Notes: a model not told the origin generated them from the sequence alone. A DNA stretch of 59,581 bases from Catenulispora rubra (GCF_015356825.1 NZ_JAACYW010000038.1:1-59581); one strand, 5' to 3'; counted from the first letter of the stretch, positions 25,576-33,511 are shown. Translations and numbers: made by a program.

Positions 25576-27147
25576 TTAGAACGGCCAGGCCGGAGCGTCC
25601 CCGGTGGCGAGCAGCGCGAACATGTTGAACACCTTGTCCGAGAAACCACCGATCTCGAACCGGTTCCTCTTACCCGGCGGCAGCGCGCTCGGGCCGTAGC
25701 CCGCGGTGTTGATCCCGAACACCGGCACCGAGTCCGGGATGAACGCGTCCGCACTCTTGTCCCGGTTGTAGTAGTACGGGAACGTCTGCATGTCGCTGAC
25801 GATCACCACACGGTCGTGCCGGTCGTAGCTGTTCGCGATCGCCTCGATCATCTGCGTGCCGTGCCCGACCTCGCCGGAGCGCTTGGCGAACGCCTCGACC
25901 CCGCGCAGCACGCTGCCGCCCTTGGCGAGCCCGTGCGTGAACACGCCGTCGGCGAAGCCCACGAGGTCCACGGCCCCGGCCCGGCCGGAGCCCGCCGCGC
26001 GGTCGGCCAGCGCGACCCCGATCAGGGCCCCGATGTCCAGGTGCGTGACGGTCGAGCGCGTCGAGACCCGGGCGGTCATGGACCCGGAGGTGTCGACCAG
26101 GACCAGGGTGCGCCCCGGCAGCTCCGGGATCCCCGCGATCGCGTGCCCCAGCGCCCCCTCCAGCGCGTGTCCCCACCGCAGCGACGGCGCGGCCTTGTAC
26201 GCCGACAGCCACCGGTACGGCAGCATCCGCGACCGCGCGACCTGCCCGGCGTCCAGGAACCGCGCGCAGACCTGCCAGGCCACCTCGTCGGAGATCCCGG
26301 CCTCGTCGAAGTTCCGCAGGTTCCGCGCCAGCGCCATCAGGCCCATCGACGGGATGACGGACTCCCACGCGGTCCGGTCCATCGGCCCCTGCAGCCAGCC
26401 GGCCAGCGCCTCCCAGGTCATGCCGGCCGCGGCCAGCCGCTCGCGCCCGCCCTCGGCGAGCAGCACCGGCCGCCGGTCCTCGACCGGCAGCGCGAGCAGC
26501 CGCGCCCGCTTGGTCAGCGTCGGCAGCGACTCCGGCACCGGGTTGTCCCGGCCGTGGCGCCGGTCCAGCGCGTGCCGGAACAGGTCGCCCTGCGCCGGCT
26601 TGTCGGCCGCGGCGACCGGGTGCACCAGGTCGATGACGTCGCCGAAGCGGTAGCCCTTGGCGTCGGAGTCGTACTTCGCGAACGAGTACTCGTTGTACAG
26701 GCGCGCCACGGCGTCGGCCACGCCGCGCTTCACCGGCTTGGGCAGCGCGCGGCCGTAGCGGCCGGTCCAGTACGCCAGCACCTCGCCGGGCTCGTCAGCA
26801 CGCTGACACGCGGCGGCGATCAGCTGCCGGCTGAACCCGGACGCGCCGGCGTCCAGCCGGGCCCGTACCGCCTCGCACGCGGCGACCACCGCGGCGCTGC
26901 GCATGTTCGCCTCGGCCCGCAGCCAGGTGACGAACCGCAGCATCCACTCCGGGTCGGAGACGGCGACCGCGTGGATCAGATCGCGATAGCGCTTGTCGCG
27001 GACGTCGGCGGCCTCGTAGAAAGTGTCCTCGCCGACCATGTTGGTGACGGCCAGCAGGAACAGGTCCGACTTCGCGTCGCGCTTGTAGGCCTTGCCGCCC
27101 TCGAAGGTCTGGGTGACAGTGGTCGACCCCTTGTTGAACTTCGCCAT
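25576..27147 (-). CDS. rsr: TROVE-domain Ro60-like RNA-binding protein (Rsr)
   Basis: Bacterial orthologue of the Ro60 autoantigen: a ring of HEAT-like repeats that binds Y RNAs and misfolded RNA ends and can guide exonucleases such as PNPase. The 523-residue protein has a TROVE domain over about residues 10-330 (QTFEGGKAYKRDAKSDLFLL, DPEWMLRFVTWLRAEANMRS) and a von Willebrand A domain with a MIDAS, LVLVDTSGSMTARV, plus VVIVSDMQTF. ATG 27147 removes an MVR extension and restores the typical start. No partner gene such as rtcB or pnp is adjacent, and no Y RNA was recognised by eye. Confidence 0.92.
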   Translation of the reverse strand: MAKFNKGSTTVTQTFEGGKAYKRDAKSDLFLLAVTNMVGEDTFYEAADVRDKRYRDLIHAVAVSDPEWMLRFVTWLRAEANMRSAAVVAACEAVRARLDAGASGFSRQLIAAACQRADEPGEVLAYWTGRYGRALPKPVKRGVADAVARLYNEYSFAKYDSDAKGYRFGDVIDLVHPVAAADKPAQGDLFRHALDRRHGRDNPVPESLPTLTKRARLLALPVEDRRPVLLAEGGRERLAAAGMTWEALAGWLQGPMDRTAWESVIPSMGLMALARNLRNFDEAGISDEVAWQVCARFLDAGQVARSRMLPYRWLSAYKAAPSLRWGHALEGALGHAIAGIPELPGRTLVLVDTSGSMTARVSTRSTVTHLDIGALIGVALADRAAGSGRAGAVDLVGFADGVFTHGLAKGGSVLRGVEAFAKRSGEVGHGTQMIEAIANSYDRHDRVVIVSDMQTFPYYYNRDKSADAFIPDSVPVFGINTAGYGPSALPPGKRNRFEIGGFSDKVFNMFALLATGDAPAWPF

Positions 27148-27398
27148 CCGGACCACCCCGTCGTGTTGCGGGGAGCGGCGCGCGCTTCACGGCGAAGCCG
27201 TATGGCAGGCCTCGACGACAGGGCCCGATGACAGCGTCGGCCGAAATGTCGGCCGACCCCCCCCGTGAAGTCAGAGCGCCCTCCCGAGATCAAGTCGGCT
27301 GCGGTCTTGGTTTCTTTGGAAGAAGTATCCGCCGCCTGCGCACCGGGAGGTGCCCTCAAAGAATGCTCGTGTGGCCGGGAAGCCGCCACCGCTTTTCC
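27148..27398 (-). promoter_or_regulatory. 251-bp region upstream of rsr with two hairpins
   Basis: No protein gene. Perfect hairpins: ACGGC-GAA-GCCGT (27189-27201) and GTCGGCCGA-AATG-TCGGCCGAC (27236-27257), the latter followed by a run of eight C. This is where a Y RNA gene would be expected, but I could not identify the paired ends or tRNA-like module of bacterial Y RNAs. Confidence 0.4.
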
Positions 27399-28970
27399 TT
27401 AAGCCGAAGCAGATTCCGGAACAGCCGTTGTTGTCTCCGGAGCCGTGACGACCGTCTTTGTCTTCCTGGGCTTCGCGAATCCGCCGAACACCAGCAGCGC
27501 GCCGATCCCCGTCGCTGCCGCGGACCACACCATCCCGGTGTGCATCGCGTGCACGAAGGCCAGGTCCGCCTGGTGCACGAGCCCGGGAATCCCGTTGTGC
27601 CGGGCCGCGTTCCGCGCCATCTCGGCCGACGTCTCAGCCTGCTGCTTCAGGGGTGCGGGCAGTCCCGCGACCGAACCGCCGATCGCGTGCCGGTAGCCGA
27701 TCGACAGGATCGTGCCGCCCAACGCGATGCCCAGCACGCTGCCGGTCTGCCGCATCGTCGCGTTCACCGCGCTGCCCGCGCCGGCCTGGGTCAGCGGCAG
27801 CGAGCCGAGGATCGCGCCGGTCAGCGGGGCGATCGTCATGCCGATCGCGGTGGCCTGGACGATGGCCACCGCGATGTAGCCGGGGATCGGCATCGTCAGG
27901 CCGATGCGGGAGAACACGGCCAGCGTGATCGTGCAGACCACCAGCGCGGTGCCGGCGACCCGGCGCACCGAGGTGCGGCGGGCCAGCCGGGCCGCGAGCG
28001 GACCGCCGATGACGACGCCGAGCGCGCCGGGGATGCCGATCAGGCTGGCGCGCAGCGCCGAGTAGCCGCGTGCGCCCTGGAGGTAGAACGCGAAGTAGAA
28101 GCCGCTCGCGCTCAACGCCAGGAACAGCAGCGTCAGCGTGACGTTCCCGGCGGCGAACTGGCGCAGCCGGAACAGCCGGGGGTCGAAGCTCGGGTACTTG
28201 CGGCGCAGTTCCACATACACGAACGCGGCGGTGACGATCAGCCCGGCCACGACGGTGCTCCACACCTGCGGCTCGGTGACCGTGCCGTCCTGGCCCGCGC
28301 GGATCAGGCCGTAGGAGAGCAGGCCCAGGCCGGCCGTGGACAACACCAGGCCGGGGAAGTCGAGTCCGCGCTTCTGCGGCGGCTGGAAGTTCGGCACCGT
28401 GCGCGCGATCGCGATCAGGCCGACCGCCACCACCGGCACGTTGATCAGGAACACCGAGCCCCACCAGAAGTTCGCCAGCATCAGCCCGGCCAGCACCGGG
28501 CCGGCCGCGATGCCGACGCCGGCGAAGCTGCTGAGCACGCCGAAGGCCTGCGGGCGCTGCTCGGGCGGATAGGTGAAGCTGATCACCGCCAGCGTCGCCG
28601 GGATCAGCAGCGCGGCGCCCAGGCCCATGACGGCGCGGGCCGCGATGAGCTCGCCGGTGCTGTGCGAGTAGGCGGCCAGGACCGAGGCCACGCCGAACAG
28701 CGCCATCCCGGTCAGCAGGGTGTTGCGATGGCCGAAGCGGTCGCCGAGGGCGCCGCCGGTGAAGGTGACGGTGGCCAGCACCAGCGTGTAGGAGCCGGTG
28801 GCCCACTGGAGCTGGTCGGGCGTGGCACCCAGGCCCTTCACCGGATCGGCCAGGGTCTCGTAGGCGGTGGACAGGACGGTGCCGTCGATCCAGATCAGGA
28901 GCTGCGCGAAGATCAGGACGGTCAGGATCAGGCGCTGCCGTCGGCCGGACGGCGGGCTGGCTGTGGACAT
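27399..28970 (-). CDS. MFS drug efflux transporter, DHA2 (14-helix) type
   Basis: 523-residue proton-driven exporter of the EmrB/QacA class with about 14 membrane helices. Signatures: LIWIDGTVLSTAYETL in helix 1, GGALGDRFGHRNTLL (motif A), LIAARAVMGLGAALLIPATL (motif B), FAGVGIAAGPVLAGLM (motif C). The substrate is unknown but divergent MarR control is the usual setting for drug or metabolite efflux. ATG 28970 opens 156 bp from the MarR start, over two CAGGTACCTG palindromes. Confidence 0.92.
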   Translation of the reverse strand: MSTASPPSGRRQRLILTVLIFAQLLIWIDGTVLSTAYETLADPVKGLGATPDQLQWATGSYTLVLATVTFTGGALGDRFGHRNTLLTGMALFGVASVLAAYSHSTGELIAARAVMGLGAALLIPATLAVISFTYPPEQRPQAFGVLSSFAGVGIAAGPVLAGLMLANFWWGSVFLINVPVVAVGLIAIARTVPNFQPPQKRGLDFPGLVLSTAGLGLLSYGLIRAGQDGTVTEPQVWSTVVAGLIVTAAFVYVELRRKYPSFDPRLFRLRQFAAGNVTLTLLFLALSASGFYFAFYLQGARGYSALRASLIGIPGALGVVIGGPLAARLARRTSVRRVAGTALVVCTITLAVFSRIGLTMPIPGYIAVAIVQATAIGMTIAPLTGAILGSLPLTQAGAGSAVNATMRQTGSVLGIALGGTILSIGYRHAIGGSVAGLPAPLKQQAETSAEMARNAARHNGIPGLVHQADLAFVHAMHTGMVWSAAATGIGALLVFGGFAKPRKTKTVVTAPETTTAVPESASA

Positions 28971-29026
28971 GGTGGGACGACCCCCCAGGATCGCGGGATG
29001 AGCGGGTGGGACATGCTTGGTACGAT

Positions 29027-29076
29027 CGACAGGTACCTGTCGGATATCAGCCTGGCAAACTCGTCAGGTACCTGTC
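29027..29076. promoter_or_regulatory. two MarR operator palindromes
   Basis: CGACAGGTACCTGTCG (29027-29042) is a perfect 16-bp palindrome; GTCAGGTACCTGTC (29063-29076) repeats its core CAGGTACCTG. Centres are 35 bp apart. They lie between the divergent efflux and MarR genes and are the likely sites by which the MarR protein represses both. Confidence 0.7.
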
Positions 29077-29126
29077 AATCGTTCCCGTGCTGTCTTCTGC
29101 GACCGTGAGAGGCGAGGTATCCCGGA

Positions 29127-29579
29127 ATGCCCCAGTCCGACAAGTTCGGCGACGACGGCGTGATCAGCTTCGCCGTCCGCCACGTCTGGCTCGGCATGCG
29201 CGCCGCGATCGAGGACGAGCTCGCCGAGTTCGGCCTGACCGTCCCGCAGTTCGCGACCCTGATGATGCTGGAGGGCTCCCCGGGCCTGAGCATCGCCGAG
29301 GTGGCCCGGCTGTGCGGCAGCACCCGGCAGTCCGCGAACGAGATGGTCGCAGGCCTGGAGGCCCGCGGCCTGGTCGAGCGCGCCCCCCACCCGACGGACC
29401 GGCGCGCGCACCAGCTGCACGCGACCGAGGCGGGCCTGGAGATGTTCGCCAAGGCGCGGCCGGCCGTGCGGCGCCGCGAGGAGGAACTGGAAGCCGGGCT
29501 CAGCACCGGGGTGCGGCAGGCCGCCCGGGAGTGGATGGCGGCGATGGCGGCGTCGTGCGATGTGGTGGACAAGAAGTAA
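29127..29579 (+). CDS. MarR-family transcriptional regulator
   Basis: 150-residue winged-helix dimer. Core: LTVPQFATLMMLEGSPGLSI, VARLCGSTRQSANEMVAGLE, LVERAPHPTDRRAHQLHATE with the wing Arg pair. It probably represses itself and the divergent DHA2 exporter through the CAGGTACCTG sites and lets go on binding a phenolic or drug-like ligand, as is usual in the family. ATG 29127 has GAGGCGAGG upstream. Confidence 0.92.
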   Translation: MPQSDKFGDDGVISFAVRHVWLGMRAAIEDELAEFGLTVPQFATLMMLEGSPGLSIAEVARLCGSTRQSANEMVAGLEARGLVERAPHPTDRRAHQLHATEAGLEMFAKARPAVRRREEELEAGLSTGVRQAAREWMAAMAASCDVVDKK

Positions 29580-29586
29580 AACCCTG

Positions 29587-29616
29587 TTGCGGACTGCTGA
29601 GGCGGACGGCTAGCTT
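29587..29616 (+). promoter_or_regulatory. promoter of the leader-peptide/hydrolase transcript
   Basis: TTGCGG (29587-29592), an 18-bp spacer and TAGCTT (29611-29616) fit a vegetative promoter. Transcription would start near 29623, about 30 nt before the leader ORF at 29653. Confidence 0.5.
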
Positions 29617-29652
29617 GCGTACGCCGTGACCGAAGCAAAGGAGGTGAGACCC

Positions 29653-29706
29653 ATGAAGGCGGTATCGACGTGGGTGCTCCCCGTGCTGTCACGGGCAGGC
29701 GACTGA
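29653..29706 (+). CDS. 17-residue leader peptide upstream of an alpha/beta hydrolase
   Basis: ATG 29653 opens 17 codons, MKAVSTWVLPVLSRAGD, ending at TGA 29704-29706. The ribosome site is the best in this stretch: AGGAGGT (29639-29645) 7 bp ahead. The coding sequence contains GTGCTCCC (29674-29681), which also can pair with GGGAGCAC at 29720-29727. A short, strongly translated ORF overlapping the first arm of an alternative RNA structure is the layout of a ribosome-sensing leader. There is no run of a single regulatory amino acid, so stalling by a small molecule or at a Pro/Trp-containing motif would be the trigger. Confidence 0.6.
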   Translation: MKAVSTWVLPVLSRAGD

Positions 29707-29745
29707 CACAGGAGTCGTCGGGAGCACCGGATCTCAGTGCTCCCG
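29674..29745 (+). promoter_or_regulatory. three-segment switchable RNA structure before the hydrolase
   Basis: Segment 1 GTGCTCCC (29674-29681, inside the leader ORF), segment 2 CGGGAGCAC (29719-29727) and segment 3 GTGCTCCCG (29737-29745). Segments 2 and 3 make a perfect 9-bp hairpin with a 9-nt loop that ends directly against the hydrolase ribosome site AAAGG (29746-29750). Segments 1 and 2 make an exclusive 8-bp alternative. Ribosome position in the leader would choose between them. Confidence 0.55.
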
Positions 29746-29758
29746 AAAGGTGACTGCC

Positions 29759-30562
29759 ATGTCTTCCTCACTTCTTTTCACCAGTGATCTCTTCGCGGAC
29801 GGCGTCCGCGAACGCGACTTCACCGTGGGCGACGTCCCCGGTGTCCTGTGGTCGCCGGACTCCCGACCCGAGCGCGCGCCCCTGGTCCTGATCGGCCACG
29901 GCGGCGGCATTCACAAGAAGGCGCCGGCCGGCGCGGGGCGTGCCCGCAGGCTGGTGCTCGGCTGCGGGTTCCACGTGGCCGCGATCGACGCGCCCGGCCA
30001 CGGCGACCGGCCGCGGACCGAGCACGACGAGCGCGAGCTCGACGCGATGTTCGCGGCGCGCGACGCCGGCGAGCCGGAGGGCCCGATCATCGTGCGGTAC
30101 AACGCTTATCTGGCCGAGCAGGCCGTGCCGGAATGGCGGATGACCCTGGACGCGCTCCAAGAGCTGCCGGAGATCGGCGGCGACGGACCGGTCGGGTACT
30201 GGGGCATCAACATGGGGACGGCGACCGGCGTCCCGCTGGTCGCCTCCGACGCGCGGATCACGGCTGCCGTGTTCGGCCAGCACTGGCCCGACTTCCTGGT
30301 TGAGCCGGCGCGGAGGATCACGATCCCCATCGAGTTCGACCTGCAATGGGACGATGAGCACATCCCGCGCTCGGCCGGCCTGGAGCTGTTCGACGCCTTC
30401 GCCTCGACCGAGAAGACGTTGCACGCCAACGCGGGGCGGCACAAGGAGTTGCCGCGGTTCGAGGCGGACAGCGCCGTCCGGTTCTTCGCCCGGCACTTGA
30501 TCGGCGGGTCCGGAGCCGGTTCCGCGTCGGATCCCGTGGCCCCGGCGGTGGTCGCCGCGTGA
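29759..30562 (+). CDS. alpha/beta hydrolase-fold protein with Asn at the nucleophile position
   Basis: 267-residue protein. LVLIGHGGGIHKKAP is the oxyanion-hole strand (about residues 42-56), AAIDAPGHGDR follows, the nucleophile elbow is GYWGINMGTATG (about 147-158), and EFDLQWDDEHIPR and the final His in NAGRHKELPR match the acid and base positions. Where hydrolases carry Ser in G-x-S-x-G, this protein reads G-I-N-M-G (Asn151), so classical esterase activity is unlikely. ATG 29759 has AAAGG 8 bp upstream; GTG 29750 in frame is less good. It is probably controlled by the leader ORF and hairpin at 29653-29745. Confidence 0.85.
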   Translation: MSSSLLFTSDLFADGVRERDFTVGDVPGVLWSPDSRPERAPLVLIGHGGGIHKKAPAGAGRARRLVLGCGFHVAAIDAPGHGDRPRTEHDERELDAMFAARDAGEPEGPIIVRYNAYLAEQAVPEWRMTLDALQELPEIGGDGPVGYWGINMGTATGVPLVASDARITAAVFGQHWPDFLVEPARRITIPIEFDLQWDDEHIPRSAGLELFDAFASTEKTLHANAGRHKELPRFEADSAVRFFARHLIGGSGAGSASDPVAPAVVAA

Positions 30563-30614
30563 CCCGGGCGACGTCGGCGTCCGGCCACCCGGCCGGGCGC
30601 CGGTGCCGCACGGC

Positions 30615-31334
30615 TCAGCCGCTGGCGTGGTTCCCCAGCGACTCCTTGGTCACCGACCCCATCGAGACCGCGGAGACCCGGCCCTGCTGGTCGAACTGCA
30701 CCGACGCGGTCGCCCCGCCGGGCAGCTCGGCGCTGATCGTGTCGCCCTCCTGCCGCCACGGGATGCCGAAGTGGTGGAAGTAGCCGGCGACGACCTCGTA
30801 CGCCGAGCGGTTGAAGAACTGCGCCCCCTGCATCAGCAGTCGGGGCAGCGCTATCGGGTCGGGCACGGCCACCGGCACCTGCGGGTCGTCCGGCACCATG
30901 TACAGCCGCCCGGTCTCGTTGGCCTGCACACCGATGTAGCCGTCGGCGCGCAGCACCCCCATCGCCCCGAAAGCCAGCATCTCCGCGGCATATCGGGGGT
31001 CTTCGAAGCCGGACAGGTCCACCAGCTCCTCGGAGAACTCCGGCACGTCGTGCTCCTGCCCGAACACCCGCAGCGCCTCAGCCGCGGCCACCACCGGCAG
31101 TTTCCCGAACCCGGGGTTGGCCCAGCCCCACAGCCAGGAGCCCTCCGAGGTGTCGAAGCTGCCGAGCACGCTGATCCGCAGCTCCCGCCCGGACTGCCGG
31201 TACCGGCGCTCGTCCAGGTTCACCGTCCACGGCCCGATCGGCAGGAACTCGTTGAACTCCTCGATCTGGCGCATGCCCCAGGCCGCGTGGGGCTCCGCCA
31301 TACGGAGGAAGGCATCGCTGAACGCAGAAGTCAC
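30615..31334 (-). CDS. DUF6882-like protein
   Basis: 239-residue soluble protein with no enzyme motif. SGRELRISVLGSFDTSEGSW followed by LWGWANPGF is the feature I associate with DUF6882; a second region, MLAFGAMGVLRADGYIGVQA, is also regular beta/alpha. No signal peptide. Monocistronic, convergent with the hydrolase (52 bp) and 90 bp from the WYL regulator on the same strand. Confidence 0.7.
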   Translation of the reverse strand: MTSAFSDAFLRMAEPHAAWGMRQIEEFNEFLPIGPWTVNLDERRYRQSGRELRISVLGSFDTSEGSWLWGWANPGFGKLPVVAAAEALRVFGQEHDVPEFSEELVDLSGFEDPRYAAEMLAFGAMGVLRADGYIGVQANETGRLYMVPDDPQVPVAVPDPIALPRLLMQGAQFFNRSAYEVVAGYFHHFGIPWRQEGDTISAELPGGATASVQFDQQGRVSAVSMGSVTKESLGNHASG

Positions 31335-31424
31335 GTGTCGACAGTAGCGGGGCGCGGTGGATTCTGTCGGGGCGATGGTCCAAGCTGCGGGGTTAATGGC
31401 AGGTGACGGCCTTGATCTGAATTC

Positions 31425-32390
31425 TCAGGCGCCTCCGCGCGCCCTTGACGCGAGGCGTTCGGCGAGGGCCAGGACAAGATCGCGGAGCTCGGCCGGACGC
31501 TCGATCTCGAAGGGCAGGTCGAGCGCGGCCAGCGTGGCGGGGAGCCAGTCGAGGCGTTCGGCGCGGATGGCGAGGCGGTGCCATCCGGGGCGGCCCTCGT
31601 CGGCGAGCGGTTGGAGGGTCGCGACACTGGCTGGGAACCGCGTCCGGATCTGCTCGGCGGTGCCTTGGATCCGAAGCGCGACCTGGTGGCGGTACTCCGC
31701 GGTGGCGAATCCCGTGACGAGGCTGCGTACCGGATCGTCGCCGGGCGGGTCGAACGTGCCGGGCATTGTCCGGACGGCGTGGATCCGGTCCAGGCGGAAG
31801 GTGCGTTCCTCGCCGATCACCGGATCCAGGGCCCTGACATACCAGCGCTTCCCGTGGCTCACGATGGCATACGGATGCACGGTCCGGTCTGTGCGGTCGC
31901 CGTAGGCGATGGCGATCGGCCGCCGATTCGTCACGGCATCGGAGATCGTGAGCAGCACGGTGGCATCCGGCGCAGCGCTCTGATCGGGTTCCTCGCCGGT
32001 GAAGGCGATGCTTTCGAGCACGCTGTCCAGCCGGTCCGCCAGCCGCGCGGGCAGCACCCGCCGGATCTTGGCGGCGGCCGTCTCACCGGCCGGTCCCAGC
32101 GTCGCCGTCAGCCCGCTGCGTCGCCCCGAGAGCAGGCCCAGAAGCACCGCCAGCGCCTCGTCGTCGCCGAGCATCAGCGGCGGCAGCCGGAAGCCGCGGG
32201 CGAGCCGGTAGCCGCCGTAGCGGCCGCGTACCGACTCGACGGGGATGTCCAGATTCAGCAGGTGGTCCACGTAGCGGCGCACGGTCCGGGTGTCGACGCC
32301 GAGCCGGTCGGCGAGTTCGGCCGCCGGGCGCACGCCACCGGACTGCAACAGCTCCAGCAGCGTCAGTACGCGTCCGACGGGTCGATTCAC
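31425..32390 (-). CDS. YafY-type WYL-domain transcriptional regulator
   Basis: 321-residue regulator: an N-terminal HTH_11-type winged helix (VGRVLTLLELLQSGGVRPAA, LADRLGVDTRTVRRYVDHLL) and a WYL ligand domain around residues 140-215 (NRRPIAIAYGDRTDRTVHPY, IVSHGKRWYVRALDP). GTG 32390 was chosen (VNRPVGRVLTLLEL); a TTG at 32399 is possible. It is divergent from a VOC-family gene across an 11-bp inverted repeat, the typical arrangement for YafY-like regulators next to a glyoxalase-fold protein. Confidence 0.9.
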   Translation of the reverse strand: MNRPVGRVLTLLELLQSGGVRPAAELADRLGVDTRTVRRYVDHLLNLDIPVESVRGRYGGYRLARGFRLPPLMLGDDEALAVLLGLLSGRRSGLTATLGPAGETAAAKIRRVLPARLADRLDSVLESIAFTGEEPDQSAAPDATVLLTISDAVTNRRPIAIAYGDRTDRTVHPYAIVSHGKRWYVRALDPVIGEERTFRLDRIHAVRTMPGTFDPPGDDPVRSLVTGFATAEYRHQVALRIQGTAEQIRTRFPASVATLQPLADEGRPGWHRLAIRAERLDWLPATLAALDLPFEIERPAELRDLVLALAERLASRARGGA

Positions 32391-32407
32391 GCTTCCCAAA
32401 CTAGCGC

Positions 32408-32436
32408 CGATACCGGACCGATTCTGTCCGGTATCG
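32408..32436. promoter_or_regulatory. operator dyad between WYL regulator and VOC gene
   Basis: CGATACCGGAC - N7 - GTCCGGTATCG, a perfect 11-bp inverted repeat (32408-32418 and 32426-32436) in the 86-bp divergent gap. It is the obvious binding site for the WYL regulator. Confidence 0.7.
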
Positions 32437-32476
32437 GCCGTACGGTGCGAGTACGACGACCCGCAAGGAGAAGATC

Positions 32477-32884
32477 ATGAACTTCGCATCGACCCGCGTC
32501 ATCACCGCCGACATCACCGCTCTGGTCGCCTTCTACGAGAAGGCCACCGCCCGCGCCGCCAGCTGGTTCACCCCCGATTTCGCCGAGCTGGCCGGGCCCA
32601 CCGGCGCGACCCTCGCCATCGGCAGCACCGACACCGTCCCGTTGTTCGCCGCCGGCAGTGCCGCACCGGCCGCCAACCGCAGCGTGATCCTCGAGTTCCT
32701 GGTGGACGACGTCGATGACCTGTGGCAGCAACTCGCCGCTGGGATCCCCGGCTCCGACGTCGTCGCCGAGCCCAAGACCATGCCCTGGGGCAACCGCTCC
32801 CTGCTGGTCCGCGACCCCGACGGCAACCTGGTGAACTTCTTCACGCCGGTGACGTCCGAGGCGCGCGCCAAGTTCGGGCTGTGA
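32477..32884 (+). CDS. VOC-family (glyoxalase/dioxygenase-fold) protein
   Basis: 135-residue protein of two beta-alpha-beta-beta-beta units: STRVITADITALVAFYEKAT at the start and ILEFLVDDVDDLWQQLAAGI then PWGNRSLLVRDPDGNLVNFF at the end. The last segment is the usual metal/ligand strand. The substrate is unknown. The ribosome site CAAGGAGAAG is 6 bp ahead of ATG 32477. Confidence 0.88.
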   Translation: MNFASTRVITADITALVAFYEKATARAASWFTPDFAELAGPTGATLAIGSTDTVPLFAAGSAAPAANRSVILEFLVDDVDDLWQQLAAGIPGSDVVAEPKTMPWGNRSLLVRDPDGNLVNFFTPVTSEARAKFGL

Positions 32885-32887
32885 GGG

Positions 32888-32935
32888 CTAGCCGGGTTGA
32901 GGTCTAGCCGGGTTGTGGTCTAGCTGGGTTGTGGC
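32888..32935. repeat. three tandem 16-bp repeats at the VOC/TetR junction
   Basis: CTAGCCGGGTTGAGGT (32888-32903), CTAGCCGGGTTGTGGT (32904-32919) and CTAGCTGGGTTGTGGC (32920-32935). The third copy contains the TetR stop codon (TAG, 32920-32922 on the minus strand), so the repeat forms the end of that gene and the space after it. Confidence 0.8.
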
Positions 32936-33507
32936 CGGAGCCCGTCCATCAGCACGTCGAGCAATCGCTGTGCCTGCGCGGCCTTCCCGCGTTCGGCGGA
33001 CACCGCGAGGATGCCGAGCACCGCGGCGCTGACGTCCTCGGCGCTGGTGTCGGCCCGGATCTCGCCGGCCGCGATCCCGGCGTCGAGGATGGCGGCGACG
33101 GCCGACAACAGCTCGCCGCGGGTGTGCGCCAGGGAGATCTCCCCGGAGTCGACCATGGCGAGCAGGGTGTCGGTCATCCCGCGCTTGGTGGCCAGCCAGT
33201 CGGCGAACAGGTCCATCCACAGGCGCAGCGCGCGCGCCGGTGAGTGCGCCCCGAGCAGGTCGTGCGCGCCGGCGGTCAGCCGTACCACCTGGTCCCGGTA
33301 GACCGCGTCGACCAGCGCCTCCCTGGTCGGGAAGTGGCGGTAGACCGTGGCGACCCCGACACCGGCCTGGCGGGCGATCTCCCGCATGGACGGCTCGGCC
33401 TCCGACGTGGCGAACGCGCGCGTGGCGGCGGCGAGCACGCTCTCGCGGTTGCGCAGCGCGTCGGAGCGGAGCGGCTGCTGGGCGGGGGAGGTCGGGGTGG
33501 CGTCCAT
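32920..33507 (-). CDS. TetR-family transcriptional regulator
   Basis: 195-residue repressor. The helix-turn-helix is residues 15-65: NRESVLAAATRAFATSEAEP, SMREIARQAGVGVATVYRHF with PTREALVDAVYRDQV. The C-terminal half is the ligand/dimer domain. Divergent from an MDR oxidoreductase gene over two AAACGGA...TTCCGTTT-like dyads, so it probably represses that gene and itself. Its last codons lie in a 16-bp tandem repeat. Confidence 0.9.
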   Translation of the reverse strand: MDATPTSPAQQPLRSDALRNRESVLAAATRAFATSEAEPSMREIARQAGVGVATVYRHFPTREALVDAVYRDQVVRLTAGAHDLLGAHSPARALRLWMDLFADWLATKRGMTDTLLAMVDSGEISLAHTRGELLSAVAAILDAGIAAGEIRADTSAEDVSAAVLGILAVSAERGKAAQAQRLLDVLMDGLRPQPS

Positions 33508-33511
33508 GATT

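Noticed and set aside
27148..27398. Y RNA gene upstream of rsr
   Set aside because: Only simple hairpins are visible; the paired ends and tRNA-like module could not be found, so it is listed as a question and not as an RNA gene.
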